Below are positions 7,792-16,139 of a stretch of 64,000 nucleotides of DNA, one piece after another. The notes under the pieces are model-generated. The model was not told the DNA's origin. It saw nothing but the letters and a program-made list of their open reading frames with translations, and ran no database searches. Source of the stretch: WHSW01 sp963767285 (GTDB taxonomy: Bacteria > Actinomycetota > Thermoleophilia > Solirubrobacterales > 70-9); contig CAVYDJ010000003.1 of NCBI GenBank assembly GCA_963767285.1, positions 461,476-525,475 on the forward strand, given 5' to 3'. Made by a program: the position numbers and the translations under genes. How positions within the stretch are numbered: the stretch's first letter is position 1; the number at the start of each line of letters is the position of its first letter.

Positions 7792-8937
7792 TCAGTCGCG
7801 CCAGCCCGCGGGTTCCAGGCACTGACGAGCCTCGTCCCAGCATGTCGTCCCCCGCTGCAGCATCTGCAGGTGCTCCCACGGGAACTCCCGCATGAACTCG
7901 GTCGTCGCACGCCGGTCGGGGTCGGCCGTGAACAGACCCCCGGGCCCGTAATAGGGATCGCTCCCGGGATGCCCCCGCCAGCCCTCGGCGTAGAAGCTGA
8001 CGCCGCTGCCGGTCGTGTTGTTCAGCACCATGCCGTAGTCCTGGACCGCCGTGGCGATCATCCTCGCTATCGGGTTGCCGATCCGGCTCACATCGAGGTC
8101 CGGGTCGAGCCGGAAGCGCGCCCCCTGCGGCACGGCGGCGCAGTACTGGCCGGTCAGCCCGCGACACCGGCCGTCGGTGCGCTGCGCCGGAAAGACCCAT
8201 CGGTGCGGGTTGTTGGCCCAGGTCGAGAAGACCAGCGCATGCCCGATCACTCCGGACCGCAGCTGTTCGACCGTGATCAGCCCGGGCAGGTTCGGGATGC
8301 CGGCGGCCGGGCCGCCCCACGTGTGGCGTTCGGCGTAATCGCCCACATGCGCGTCCTCGTAGTGACCCGGGTTCGCAGAGACGTCTCCGATCACCCCGCC
8401 CCAGGCGGCGTGCCAGCCGCCGGTGATGTCCTTACGCGCGCGCCAGAGCTCCCACATCGTGTCGCTGGACGGCTGATAGACGATCAGCTGACGGTCCGTA
8501 CCCGAGGCGGGCCTTGCTTCGGCTGGGATCGGGACGCCGGCCGCGAGCGCCGCGCGCAGGCCCGGGTCCCCGGTGTCGAGCGCGACCGGGACTCGCTGCT
8601 GGTCGGCCGGGACCGTGTAGAGCATCGGCGCGTAGGCGTCGTAGTTGACTCCCGCGCGGTTCGTCACCTGCCAGCCGTTGGCGCTGTGGGGAGCGAGTCC
8701 ACCGGCCATGTTCCGGATCTCGGCGACCATCGCAGCGCTGTCGGGATCGAGCGGTGCGTCGGGGGCGAGTCGTTGGCAGAAGAAGCTCGACGGGAAGTAG
8801 CAATCCTCGACCGCGGCTTTGGCGGGCGCTACCGCGCCCGGCCCGGCAGGGAGCGTGCAGCACGCCATCACGAGCACAAGAACGGCGACGGCCCCCTTGG
8901 GCGGCGTCACGGCAGGGTAATCGGCTGTCGCGGGCAC
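7792..8937 (-). CDS. Secreted protein of unknown family, copy 3 (internally shortened)
   Basis: The protein has 381 residues. A signal peptide (GAVAVLVLVMACCTLPAG) is followed by DCYFPSSFFCQRL and then the same blocks as its two neighbours. It differs by a short internal deletion: the ~27-residue stretch between LAPHS and NRAGVNYDAYAP, which in the other copies holds two cysteines (FDC... and FC.KL), is reduced to ANGWQV. The downstream part is intact, including RSGVIGHALVFSTW, QDYGMVLNNTTGSGV and a final CWDEARQC pair. Loss of one cysteine pair together suggests that those two residues form a disulfide in the longer copies. No known domain was recognised. Confidence 0.78.
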   Translation of the reverse strand: MPATADYPAVTPPKGAVAVLVLVMACCTLPAGPGAVAPAKAAVEDCYFPSSFFCQRLAPDAPLDPDSAAMVAEIRNMAGGLAPHSANGWQVTNRAGVNYDAYAPMLYTVPADQQRVPVALDTGDPGLRAALAAGVPIPAEARPASGTDRQLIVYQPSSDTMWELWRARKDITGGWHAAWGGVIGDVSANPGHYEDAHVGDYAERHTWGGPAAGIPNLPGLITVEQLRSGVIGHALVFSTWANNPHRWVFPAQRTDGRCRGLTGQYCAAVPQGARFRLDPDLDVSRIGNPIARMIATAVQDYGMVLNNTTGSGVSFYAEGWRGHPGSDPYYGPGGLFTADPDRRATTEFMREFPWEHLQMLQRGTTCWDEARQCLEPAGWRD

Positions 8938-9019
8938 ACTTTCGGGCGCGCACTATAGATTCGCCTTCGCCGGCGGGCGCCACCTGACCGGATGAGGCCG
9001 CAAGAAAGGCGGGCCTGCT

Positions 9020-9045
9020 CAGAAGGAGCTCGACGGGAAGTAGCA
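9020..9045 (-). pseudogene. 26-bp scrap of a fourth CYFPSSFFC paralogue
   Basis: On the minus strand this reads CYFPSSSF followed by a stop. It matches the same region of copy 3 (8777-8802) at 25 of 26 bases, while nothing around it matches. It is best read as the junction left by recombination or deletion of a further tandem copy. It lies just 14 bp before the sulfotransferase start. Confidence 0.6.
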
Positions 9046-9058
9046 TCGCTGTACGGAG

Positions 9059-9886
9059 GTGTCCGCCGAGCAGCACAAGTTCGCGTTCGTGGGTGGGCTG
9101 CATCGCAGCGGGACGACGCCGCTGACCCGCTGGCTGGGCGACCACCCGGACGCCAGCGCCTTCCGCGACACCGGCGCCCCGGAGGACGAGGGCCAGCACC
9201 TCCAGGATGTCTTCCTCCCGGCGGGGGGGCACGGAGGGGCGGGGCGGTTCGCGTTCGACCCGGCCGCCCACCTCACCGAGAGCTCCGACCTCCTGCGCGA
9301 TGACACGCGCAGCCGGCTTTGGGAGTCGTGGTCGCCCCACTGGGACCTCACGAGGACCGTGCTCGTGGAGAAGTCCCCGCCGAACGTGGTCCGCACGCGC
9401 TTCCTGCAGGCCGTCTTCGGCGAGTCGGCGACGTGGTTCATCATCGTCATGCGGCACCCGACGGTGGTCGCATACGCGAACAAGCGGTGGCCCGGGCATC
9501 GCGATTACAGCGTCCGGTCGCTGGTCGAGCACTGGGTCGCGGCGCACGAGCTCCTCCTCTCAGACGCGGGCCGCCTGACGAACCTGAGGATGATCCGATA
9601 CGAGGATCTGGTCACCGACCCGAACTCGGTGATGGCGGCGACCTTCGCGTTCCTGGGCCTGACGCCCCACGCCGGCGACTGGCACGCCCAGCCGGGCCTG
9701 AACCGGCGTTACCTGAAGCGCTGGCGCCGGATCCCGCTCGGTCCGCTCACGCGGCCGGTGCTTCCGGCCGGCTTCGACGACGAACTGGAGACCCGCGTGC
9801 GGAGGTTCGGCTACAGCCTGCACCGGCCCGAGGATCTGCTCACCGGCGACCCCGCGGTCGAGCGGCTTCTCGTTACGCCAGGCTAG
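9059..9886 (+). CDS. Sulfotransferase
   Basis: The protein has 275 residues. The PAPS 5'-phosphosulfate loop is at the N-terminus (FVGGLHRSGTTPLTRWL) and the 3'-phosphate-binding part is FIIVMRHPTVVAYA, with LVEKSPPNVVRT between them. This is the order seen in bacterial Sulfotransfer_3-type enzymes. The start is GTG 9059, because a stop lies in frame 18 bp upstream and there is no other start between. The GGAGG directly touches the start codon, so initiation may be weak. It is the first gene of the glycan region and probably sulfates a sugar or polymer. Its 3' end overlaps the convergent Wzy-like gene by 14 bp. Confidence 0.85.
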   Translation: MSAEQHKFAFVGGLHRSGTTPLTRWLGDHPDASAFRDTGAPEDEGQHLQDVFLPAGGHGGAGRFAFDPAAHLTESSDLLRDDTRSRLWESWSPHWDLTRTVLVEKSPPNVVRTRFLQAVFGESATWFIIVMRHPTVVAYANKRWPGHRDYSVRSLVEHWVAAHELLLSDAGRLTNLRMIRYEDLVTDPNSVMAATFAFLGLTPHAGDWHAQPGLNRRYLKRWRRIPLGPLTRPVLPAGFDDELETRVRRFGYSLHRPEDLLTGDPAVERLLVTPG

Positions 9887-11369
9887 GGCGAGCCCCCGGC
9901 GGGTCCAGGTCGAGCCCGGACGGAGGCGGCGTCTCATCCGCCGGCTCCGCGGCCGTCGCGTCCTCCTTTGCCGATCCGAACGCGATCCCCGCCCACAGCC
10001 ACAGCAGCGCGTTGGGAAAGGCGAACCCGAGCGGGACGAAGTTGGCGACCACGAACCACTGGGTGGCGATCGCGAGCAGCCCGATGCGCCAGGCCAGCAG
10101 ATCCGGTGGCCCCCGCGGGCTCAGCCACGCTCCGGCCACGGCCAGAGCCAGGGCCAGTCCCCAGATCACGGTCGTGGGCAGCCCGAGCTCGACCGCCCGC
10201 GAAAGGAAGACGTTGTGCTCCTCGAGGTTCGCTCGCGTGAGCCGGTGATCGGCGCTCAGGCGCTGGTAGTCCCCGTTGCTCTCGGCGAACGTTCCCCAGC
10301 CGAAGCCGACCAACGGGCGCTCCTCGATCATGCGAACCGCGGCCCCGTTTGCGTTCTCGCGGTCCCAGACCGGCTTGTTGTCGTCGAGACGGTCCTCCAC
10401 GTCGCCCTGGAGCCCCGGTACCACCGCGAGCGCGCCGAACGCGAGTACCACCGAAGCGACCGCGACCGGGAGGAGATAAGGGCGCGTCTGACGGGTCGCC
10501 ACCAGCGCCACCACAAGCGCCGCTACCGACGCGATCCACACCGACCGGGTGAGCGTCAGCTCGATGCTCAGCGCGCAGGCGACCGCGACCGCGATGCCGC
10601 CGCCGCGGATCCAGCGTTCGCTCGACGTCACCGCGAGCAGGACCGCGGCGACGCCGCACTCGAAGAGCGCGAGGCCGTTTCCTCCCGCGGCGACGAAGGG
10701 GCCTCGCGCCCGATCCGCGTGGATCCCGACGTTCGGGTCCACGATGTAGTCCGGGAAGACGAGCGACGTCGGCCCCAGGTGCCCGAGGATCGACGTGTAG
10801 GCGAGGTACGCGCCAACCCCGGTCAGCGTGCCGAGCAGGATGCGTCGCCGATACGGATCGCCGTAGACGGCGGGCGCGACGGCGAACAGCACGAACGGCA
10901 CGAAGCCCAGCTGGTCGATCAGTCCGAAGCGCGCCGTCTCGTCGGAGAGGGCCTCGCTGAAGACCGCGGACAGCAGCGCGTACGCCGCCACCGCCAGCAG
11001 CAGCCAGTGAACCGGGCGCGGCGGCCCGCCGAGTACGTCCTCGACCCGCCGCGCGCGCAGCAGCAACCCCAGGACCCCGAGCCCGATCAACACGCGGTCG
11101 AACGGGACCGGAGAGCCGGCGAGATCCCAGTTGCCGTTGAAGACCGCGGCCCCGATGCCGAAGGAGAGCGCCCAGGCGGGATCGACCCGCAACAGGACGA
11201 CTGCGCCCCCGACTCCGGCGACGGCCAGCAACGCGCGGCCCGCGCTGTCCGCGGTTCCGGGCAGCGAGGAGTCGGTCACGAGCGGGTCCACCCACGTCGT
11301 CAGCGCGAGGCCGGACAGCGCGAACGCCCCGATCCCGACCAGCGCCGTCGCGAGCGAGCGGCGGCTCAT
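9873..11369 (-). CDS. O-antigen ligase/polymerase-like membrane protein (Wzy/WaaL family)
   Basis: About 498 residues start at ATG 11369 (MSRRSLATALVGIGAFALSG). Around eleven to twelve hydrophobic segments are visible. Between late segments lies a long exposed loop with the sequence NKPVWDRENANGAAVRMIEERPLVGFGWGTF..., followed by HRLTRANLEEHNVFLSRAVELG. The family hallmark pair is present: RP(L)VGFGWG and the H-N of EEHNVFL. These enzymes join repeat units or transfer glycan to a carrier. The gene begins 2 bp after the Wzz-like gene, so the two form a pair. The open frame continues upstream only as a shadow. Confidence 0.85.
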   Translation of the reverse strand: MSRRSLATALVGIGAFALSGLALTTWVDPLVTDSSLPGTADSAGRALLAVAGVGGAVVLLRVDPAWALSFGIGAAVFNGNWDLAGSPVPFDRVLIGLGVLGLLLRARRVEDVLGGPPRPVHWLLLAVAAYALLSAVFSEALSDETARFGLIDQLGFVPFVLFAVAPAVYGDPYRRRILLGTLTGVGAYLAYTSILGHLGPTSLVFPDYIVDPNVGIHADRARGPFVAAGGNGLALFECGVAAVLLAVTSSERWIRGGGIAVAVACALSIELTLTRSVWIASVAALVVALVATRQTRPYLLPVAVASVVLAFGALAVVPGLQGDVEDRLDDNKPVWDRENANGAAVRMIEERPLVGFGWGTFAESNGDYQRLSADHRLTRANLEEHNVFLSRAVELGLPTTVIWGLALALAVAGAWLSPRGPPDLLAWRIGLLAIATQWFVVANFVPLGFAFPNALLWLWAGIAFGSAKEDATAAEPADETPPPSGLDLDPPGARPSLA

Positions 11370-11371
11370 GG

Positions 11372-12223
11372 CTAGTTGGCGGTGCGGCGCCGCCAGGAGA
11401 TCCGTGCGAACAGGAACGCCAGGAGGAGCCCCACCACGAGCCCGCCCACGGCCCCCGCAAACCCGGCCCGCTGCGTCGTCGAGTCCTGATCGCTTTCGGC
11501 CGTGCCCGCGGGAGCGAGCAGGAACAGCGTGTTCGGCGAGGCCTGGCCCGACTGACTCGAGCCGTAGAGCGCCGCCGTGGCCTTCATCTTCAGCTTGGCT
11601 TCGAGCAGGAGCGCCTGCGCGTCGGTCTGTTCGGCGACGGTGCCGTTGCGCTGGGCGGCCGTCCGCGCGATCTGCGCGCTGCTGAACTCCGCGGCGTACC
11701 GCCGGTAGCGGCTGAGCAGGGCTTGGCTCTGCGGGTTGAACCGGTTGGTCTCCTGGACGTACTCGACGAGGGTCCGGCCGGCGACGTTGGCCAGCGCGGC
11801 GGCCCTGGCGCTCGACGAGGCCTCCGCGAACACGTTCATCGTCGCGGTCTCCGGGATCGGGGTCGCCGTGACGCGATCGATGACCTCCGCCTTGGAGAGG
11901 CCGGTCCTGCGAGAGATCCGGTCCACCACCTCGCGCGCGGCGATCGCGCGGCTGTAGGTGTCGGCCAGCGTGCGGGCGGCTGCGACGAAGCCGGGAATCG
12001 CCTGGGTCGCGACGTCGACCCGGCCGACGCTGAGGTTTGCCTCCGCCGTGTACACCTCGTCGCGCTGGAGCCCGTATGCGACCCCGAGGCCCGCGCCGAT
12101 CAGGGCCGTGATCAAGACGACCCACCAGAATCGCCGCAGCGCGTCGAGCGCGTTGGGCGGGTCTCCCCACTCGGCCGGAAGCCGCGACCGGGCCGAATCC
12201 GTTCTTTCCGTGTCGACAGCCAT
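11372..12223 (-). CDS. Wzz-like chain-length determinant protein
   Basis: The protein has 283 residues from ATG 12223, which is preceded by GGGGGGA. One membrane helix lies near the N-terminus (FWWVVLITALIGAGLGVAYGL) and one at the C-terminus (GFAGAVGGLVVGLLLAFLFARISW). In between is a helical extracellular part, including EAKLKMKATAALYGSS. This two-helix layout defines polysaccharide co-polymerases. No kinase domain follows, unlike fused Wzc proteins. Its stop is 2 bp before the Wzy-like start, as expected for a co-working pair that sets polymer length. Confidence 0.85.
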   Translation of the reverse strand: MAVDTERTDSARSRLPAEWGDPPNALDALRRFWWVVLITALIGAGLGVAYGLQRDEVYTAEANLSVGRVDVATQAIPGFVAAARTLADTYSRAIAAREVVDRISRRTGLSKAEVIDRVTATPIPETATMNVFAEASSSARAAALANVAGRTLVEYVQETNRFNPQSQALLSRYRRYAAEFSSAQIARTAAQRNGTVAEQTDAQALLLEAKLKMKATAALYGSSQSGQASPNTLFLLAPAGTAESDQDSTTQRAGFAGAVGGLVVGLLLAFLFARISWRRRTAN

Positions 12224-12283
12224 AACGTCCCCCCGAGGGTGTCCGCAGGCTACAGACCTCCAGGCTCCCTTACGCCAGTTACC

Positions 12284-12946
12284 GTGCAACGCCTCGTGTT
12301 CTCGCTCCGTGACATCGCCAAGCACTGGGAGGGGATGCCTGCACCGGTCCTCGATCGGGTCAGCCTGCGCCTCGGCGCGGGCGAGGCCGTCGGCGTGCAC
12401 GGCCGCAACGGGAGCGGCAAGACCACCCTCCTGCGCGTGGCTGCCGGGCTCATCACCCCGGACTCGGGCCGGGTCGAGCTGGACGGCGCGAGTCCCGAGT
12501 CGAGCCGCCGCGAGTTTCAGCGCCGGATCGGATTCGTCTCCGCCGGCAATGGGGCCCTCTTCGCGCGACTGACCGTCGATCACCATCTGACCTACTGCGC
12601 ACGCCTTGCGCTTCTGGACCCGGAGGCGGCCCTCGCCGCCCGCGCGCGGGTGGCCGGGGATTTCGCGCTCGACGAGCTGCGCGGCAAGCGCGTCGACCGC
12701 CTGTCGAGCGGTCAGCGCCAGCGGCTTCGCCTGGCGCTCGGGTTCCTGCACGAGCCGTCGGTGATCCTCCTCGACGAGCCGGAGACGAGCCTGGATCAGC
12801 CGGCGCGGGAGCTGCTCCGCGAAGCCCTCGGCGGGCTGCGCGAGCGCGGCGGGGCGGCGATCGTCTGCTCCCCGGACGCTTCCGGCGAGGCGCTCGGGCT
12901 CGACCGGAGCCTCCTCGTCCGCGACGGCCTGCTGGTGTCCGAATGA
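12284..12946 (+). CDS. ABC transporter ATP-binding protein
   Basis: The protein has 220 residues from GTG 12284 (a second in-frame GTG at 12296 is possible). Walker A is GRNGSGKTT, the signature is LSSGQ and Walker B is VILLDEPE, all intact. It is a minimal single NBD without the C-terminal sugar-binding domain of Wzt proteins. Its ATGA overlap with the next ABC-2 permease shows they form one transporter. The location in a glycan locus suggests export of a glycan or lipid-linked product, but drug or heme export cannot be excluded. It is divergent from the Wzz-like gene across about 60 bp. Confidence 0.85.
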   Translation: MQRLVFSLRDIAKHWEGMPAPVLDRVSLRLGAGEAVGVHGRNGSGKTTLLRVAAGLITPDSGRVELDGASPESSRREFQRRIGFVSAGNGALFARLTVDHHLTYCARLALLDPEAALAARARVAGDFALDELRGKRVDRLSSGQRQRLRLALGFLHEPSVILLDEPETSLDQPARELLREALGGLRERGGAAIVCSPDASGEALGLDRSLLVRDGLLVSE

Positions 12947-13746
12947 GGGCGTCGATCCGGGCGGCCGGCGCGATCTGCGTCCGCGACTTCCGCCTCTGGT
13001 CGAGCTACCGGATGCGGTTCTTCTCGACCCTGTTCACCGCCGTCGTAGGCGTGACGCTCTTCTACTACGTGTCCCGGTTGGTGAACGCGCCGGAGGTCGG
13101 CTCGGCCGACGACTACTTCGGGTTCGTCGTGGTCGGTACCGCCACGCTCGAGGTGCTGACGGCGACGCTCACGGCACCGGTCGCGACGTTGCGCTCCGAG
13201 CTGGTGGCCGGAACCTTCGAGCGGATGGTCGTCTCCGCTTTCGGGCCGGTTCGGTCGATCGTCTCGCTGATCGCCTTTCCGCTGCTGCTCGGGCTGGTGG
13301 TCGGCGGGGTGACCATCGGCACGGCCGTGATCGTGTTCGGATTGGAGCTGCACTGGGCAACCGTGCCTCTGTCGATCCCGGCCGCGCTGCTTAGCGCCGT
13401 CTCGTTCGCGCCGTTCGGGTTGCTCATGGCCGCCGCGGTCCTCGTCTTCAAGCAGACCAACGCCGGCGCCGCGTTCATCATCACCCTGCTCGCGCTGGTC
13501 TCCGGCACGTACTTTCCGGTCAGCCTGCTGCCCGACTGGATCCAGTGGGCCTCGGAGGTCCAGCCGTTCACCCCCGCCATCGAGCTGCTCCGCCACCTGC
13601 TGATCGACACCCCGATGCAGGACTCGGTGGCGCTGGCGGTGGCGAAGCTCGCCGGCTTCGCGGCGGTCATGCTGCCGATCGCCGCGGCGGTGCTCCGCGC
13701 ATCGGTGCGGCGCAGCCGCCGCAACGGCACGATCACGGAGTACTGA
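12943..13746 (+). CDS. ABC-2 type transporter permease
   Basis: The protein has 267 residues with six hydrophobic segments: FFSTLFTAVVGVTLFYYV, a segment around residue 105 (SLIAFPLLLGLVVGGV), and others ending near FAAVMLPIAAAVL. The amphipathic N-terminal helix (CVRDFRLWSSYRMRFF) is the coupling element typical of ABC-2 exporters. The start overlaps the ATPase stop by four bases. It probably works as a homodimer with that ATPase. Confidence 0.85.
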   Translation: MRASIRAAGAICVRDFRLWSSYRMRFFSTLFTAVVGVTLFYYVSRLVNAPEVGSADDYFGFVVVGTATLEVLTATLTAPVATLRSELVAGTFERMVVSAFGPVRSIVSLIAFPLLLGLVVGGVTIGTAVIVFGLELHWATVPLSIPAALLSAVSFAPFGLLMAAAVLVFKQTNAGAAFIITLLALVSGTYFPVSLLPDWIQWASEVQPFTPAIELLRHLLIDTPMQDSVALAVAKLAGFAAVMLPIAAAVLRASVRRSRRNGTITEY

Positions 13747-13755
13747 ACCGGTTGG

Positions 13756-15273
13756 CTAGACGCCGCGACGCCGGAGCACGTGTCCCGCCGTCTGCACGAG
13801 GATCTTGACGTCCGACCACAGCGACCAGTTGACGATGTACATGTAGTCCATCATCACCATGTCGCTGAGCGGCACCCGGGTCTCGCCCATGATCTGCCAG
13901 GCGCCCGTCATGCCCGGGGTCAGGTGCAGGCGCCGGCGGTGCCAGCCGACGACGCGCTTGTCCTCGTCCTCGACCAGCGGCCGTGGGCCGACCAGGCTCA
14001 TCTCGCCGAACAGCACGTTGATCAGCTGCGGCAGCTCGTCGAGCGAGGTCCGGCGCAGGAACCCGCCGACCTTGGTGACCCGTGGGTCGTTGGTCAGCTT
14101 GAACAGGCCGTCCGTCTCGTTGTGCTCGGCGAGCTCGGCGCGCATCCGGTCCGCGCCGTCGACCATCGTCCGGAACTTGAACATCCTGAACATCTCACCG
14201 TCCTGGCCGATCCGGGTCTGGGTGAAGAACACCGGCCCCCGGGAGTCGAGCTTGATCGCCAGCGCCAGGGCCGCGTACAGCGGGGCGCCGACGATCAGCA
14301 GGAACGCCGATCCGGCGAGGTCCAGCGCGCGCTTCATCAGCCTCGAGGAGCGCGAGAGCCCGAACGAGCGCACCCCGAGCAGCGTCGTGCCCTGGAGCTC
14401 GTCGAACTCGACGCTGGAACCGACCACCTCGAGGATGCTCGGCATGACGCTGACCTTCAGGCCGTACTCCTTGAAGTAGCGGACGGTCTGCAGGACCCGG
14501 TCCGAGGAGGAGTCCTGGGCGACGATCACCCGGTGGATGTTGCGCTCGACCACGTAGCGGGCGAAGTCGGTGCCGCGCGGCCGCTCGAGCTCGAAGCGCT
14601 CGAAGGGCAGGTGGGCCACGACGTCGGCGTGGGCGGTCTCGAAGTTGCCGAACTTGCCCCGGATCGCGAGCGCCTGCTCGGGGCTCCCGAGCACCAGGCA
14701 GCGCTCCGGCCCGGTGATCGCGCGGGAGAACTTGCGCGCCAGGCCGCGGCTGATCACGGTCGCGACGAACAGAGTCCCCCACAGCACGGCGATCGACTCG
14801 AACGCGAACGGCATCGCCTGGGCCGACGCGATCATCGTGATCAAGAGCGTGTAGAGGGTCGCGAGCTGGAACAGCGCGGGGACCTCGTTCAGGGTCCCCT
14901 TGCCGATCAGCAGCTCATCGCGGTCATAGAGGCCGATCGCCTTGCTGACCCCGACGATCGCCACGATCCCGACCCAGAGGACGATGGGCTGCACCTGAAT
15001 GCCGGTGATCATGTGCGCGAGCGCGAGCGCGAACAGCGCCCCGGCGACGTCGGCGACGGCGAGCGCCCGACGGAAGATCAGGTCGCGCTTCGCGGAGCGC
15101 CGCGAGACGGCCGCCTCGCCGCGCTGGAACGACACGTCGCGCAGATAGGGGACGTCGGCCGTGGGTGCCGGCGGCGGTCCAGGGGCCCGTTCCAGGCCCG
15201 GCAGCGGTGCGACGAGCGTGCCGTCCGCCTGCAGATGGTTGATCGCTGAAGTCGTTGCCGCCCCGTGGCTCAT
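13756..15273 (-). CDS. Polyprenyl-phosphate sugar-1-phosphate transferase (WbaP/EpsE type)
   Basis: The protein has 505 residues from ATG 15273, which has GGGGAGGG upstream. There are four or five N-terminal membrane segments, a CoA-binding-like middle domain, then the catalytic phosphoglycosyltransferase domain: the KRALDLAGSAFLLIVGAPLY membrane helix, GPVFFTQTRIGQDG, FRMFKFRTMVDGA, RRTSLDELPQLINVLFGEMS and LVGPRPL. These are the conserved blocks of polyprenyl glycosylphosphotransferases. The enzyme starts repeat-unit synthesis by moving a sugar phosphate from a UDP-sugar to undecaprenyl phosphate. It is convergent with the ABC permease (9 bp gap). Confidence 0.93.
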   Translation of the reverse strand: MSHGAATTSAINHLQADGTLVAPLPGLERAPGPPPAPTADVPYLRDVSFQRGEAAVSRRSAKRDLIFRRALAVADVAGALFALALAHMITGIQVQPIVLWVGIVAIVGVSKAIGLYDRDELLIGKGTLNEVPALFQLATLYTLLITMIASAQAMPFAFESIAVLWGTLFVATVISRGLARKFSRAITGPERCLVLGSPEQALAIRGKFGNFETAHADVVAHLPFERFELERPRGTDFARYVVERNIHRVIVAQDSSSDRVLQTVRYFKEYGLKVSVMPSILEVVGSSVEFDELQGTTLLGVRSFGLSRSSRLMKRALDLAGSAFLLIVGAPLYAALALAIKLDSRGPVFFTQTRIGQDGEMFRMFKFRTMVDGADRMRAELAEHNETDGLFKLTNDPRVTKVGGFLRRTSLDELPQLINVLFGEMSLVGPRPLVEDEDKRVVGWHRRRLHLTPGMTGAWQIMGETRVPLSDMVMMDYMYIVNWSLWSDVKILVQTAGHVLRRRGV

Positions 15274-15300
15274 CTCGAGCCCTCCCCTCTTGTAAAACCC

Positions 15301-15329
15301 ATTACCCGCGTCGAACCTACACATCTCAA
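15301..15329 (-). promoter_or_regulatory. Likely sigma-70-type promoter of the sugar transferase gene
   Basis: On the minus strand there is TTGAGA (15324-15329), then a 17-bp spacer, then GGTAAT (15301-15306). The -10 lies about 28 nt upstream of the ATG at 15273 and upstream of its purine-rich ribosome site. The local AT content is unusual in this GC-rich segment. The assignment is by motif only. Confidence 0.4.
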
Positions 15330-15392
15330 TAGGTTCATGCGCCAGTTCGGCCGGGTAGCCAGTCTGACCCCTCCGGCGCCTCCGAATCGGCC

Positions 15393-16139
15393 GTGCGCGA
15401 TCATGCGCCCGTGCATCGCCTGGTGACCCGATGGAGGGGCCTGAGGTTCAGGCTGTGGGCGCTTCGCCTTCGCCTCCGCCTCCTGCGACACGGCGCTCGA
15501 TTGCATCTCGACGCCCCGTGGCGGATCGACTTCCGCGGCGCGCCCCGGGTGCGGATCACGACCGAGCGGGGCGACCGCGGCTCGCTCCATCTGCGGGTCG
15601 GCCGGGACGCGAGAATCGAGGCGGGTGTGCGCTTCGCGCTGGAGGCGGGGGCGGCGAACCGGCTCGAGCTCGGCGACCGCGCCGTGCTCCAGGATGGCGT
15701 GAGGATCTGGCTGACCGGAGGCACCGTCAAGCTCGGCAAGGGCACGATCCTGCGCGACGAATGCGTCCTCAAGTCCGGCGGGGAACTGGTGATCGGCGAG
15801 TTCGTCCGGATCGGCTCGGCCTCTGTCGTCCACTGCCACGAGCGGATCGAGCTCGCCGACCGGTCGGCGTACGCGGACTGCGTCGTGATCGTCGACTCCG
15901 ACCACGTCCACGACGGGAGCGACACCTGGTTCCTGGATCAGCCGGTCGTGTCCACTCCGGTCGAGATCGGCCGCAACACGGTGGTCGGCGCGCTGGTCTT
16001 GATCACCCGGGGAGTCGTTGTCGGGCCGAACTCGGTGATCGCCGGCGCGGCCGTCGTCCGCAGGGGTGAGTTTCCGGGCGGCTGGTTGATCGCGGGATCG
16101 CCGGCGCAACCGATGCGAGAACTCGGGCCGACCCGTTAG
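15393..16139 (+). CDS. Left-handed beta-helix (hexapeptide) acyltransferase
   Basis: The protein has 248 residues. From about residue 85 on it shows the imperfect hexapeptide pattern, as in LELGDRAVLQDGVRIWL, GTILRDECVLKSGG, VEIGRNTVVGALVLITRGVVVG and ENSVIAGAAVV-like turns, ending in the G(S)PAQPMRELG motif typical of WcaF/NodL-type sugar O-acetyltransferases. It would add an acetyl or related group to a glycan. The N-terminal ~40 residues are very Arg-rich, so a later start (for example GTG 15411) is possible. Its last 4 bp overlap the end of the convergent flippase gene. Confidence 0.8.
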   Translation: MRDHAPVHRLVTRWRGLRFRLWALRLRLRLLRHGARLHLDAPWRIDFRGAPRVRITTERGDRGSLHLRVGRDARIEAGVRFALEAGAANRLELGDRAVLQDGVRIWLTGGTVKLGKGTILRDECVLKSGGELVIGEFVRIGSASVVHCHERIELADRSAYADCVVIVDSDHVHDGSDTWFLDQPVVSTPVEIGRNTVVGALVLITRGVVVGPNSVIAGAAVVRRGEFPGGWLIAGSPAQPMRELGPTR

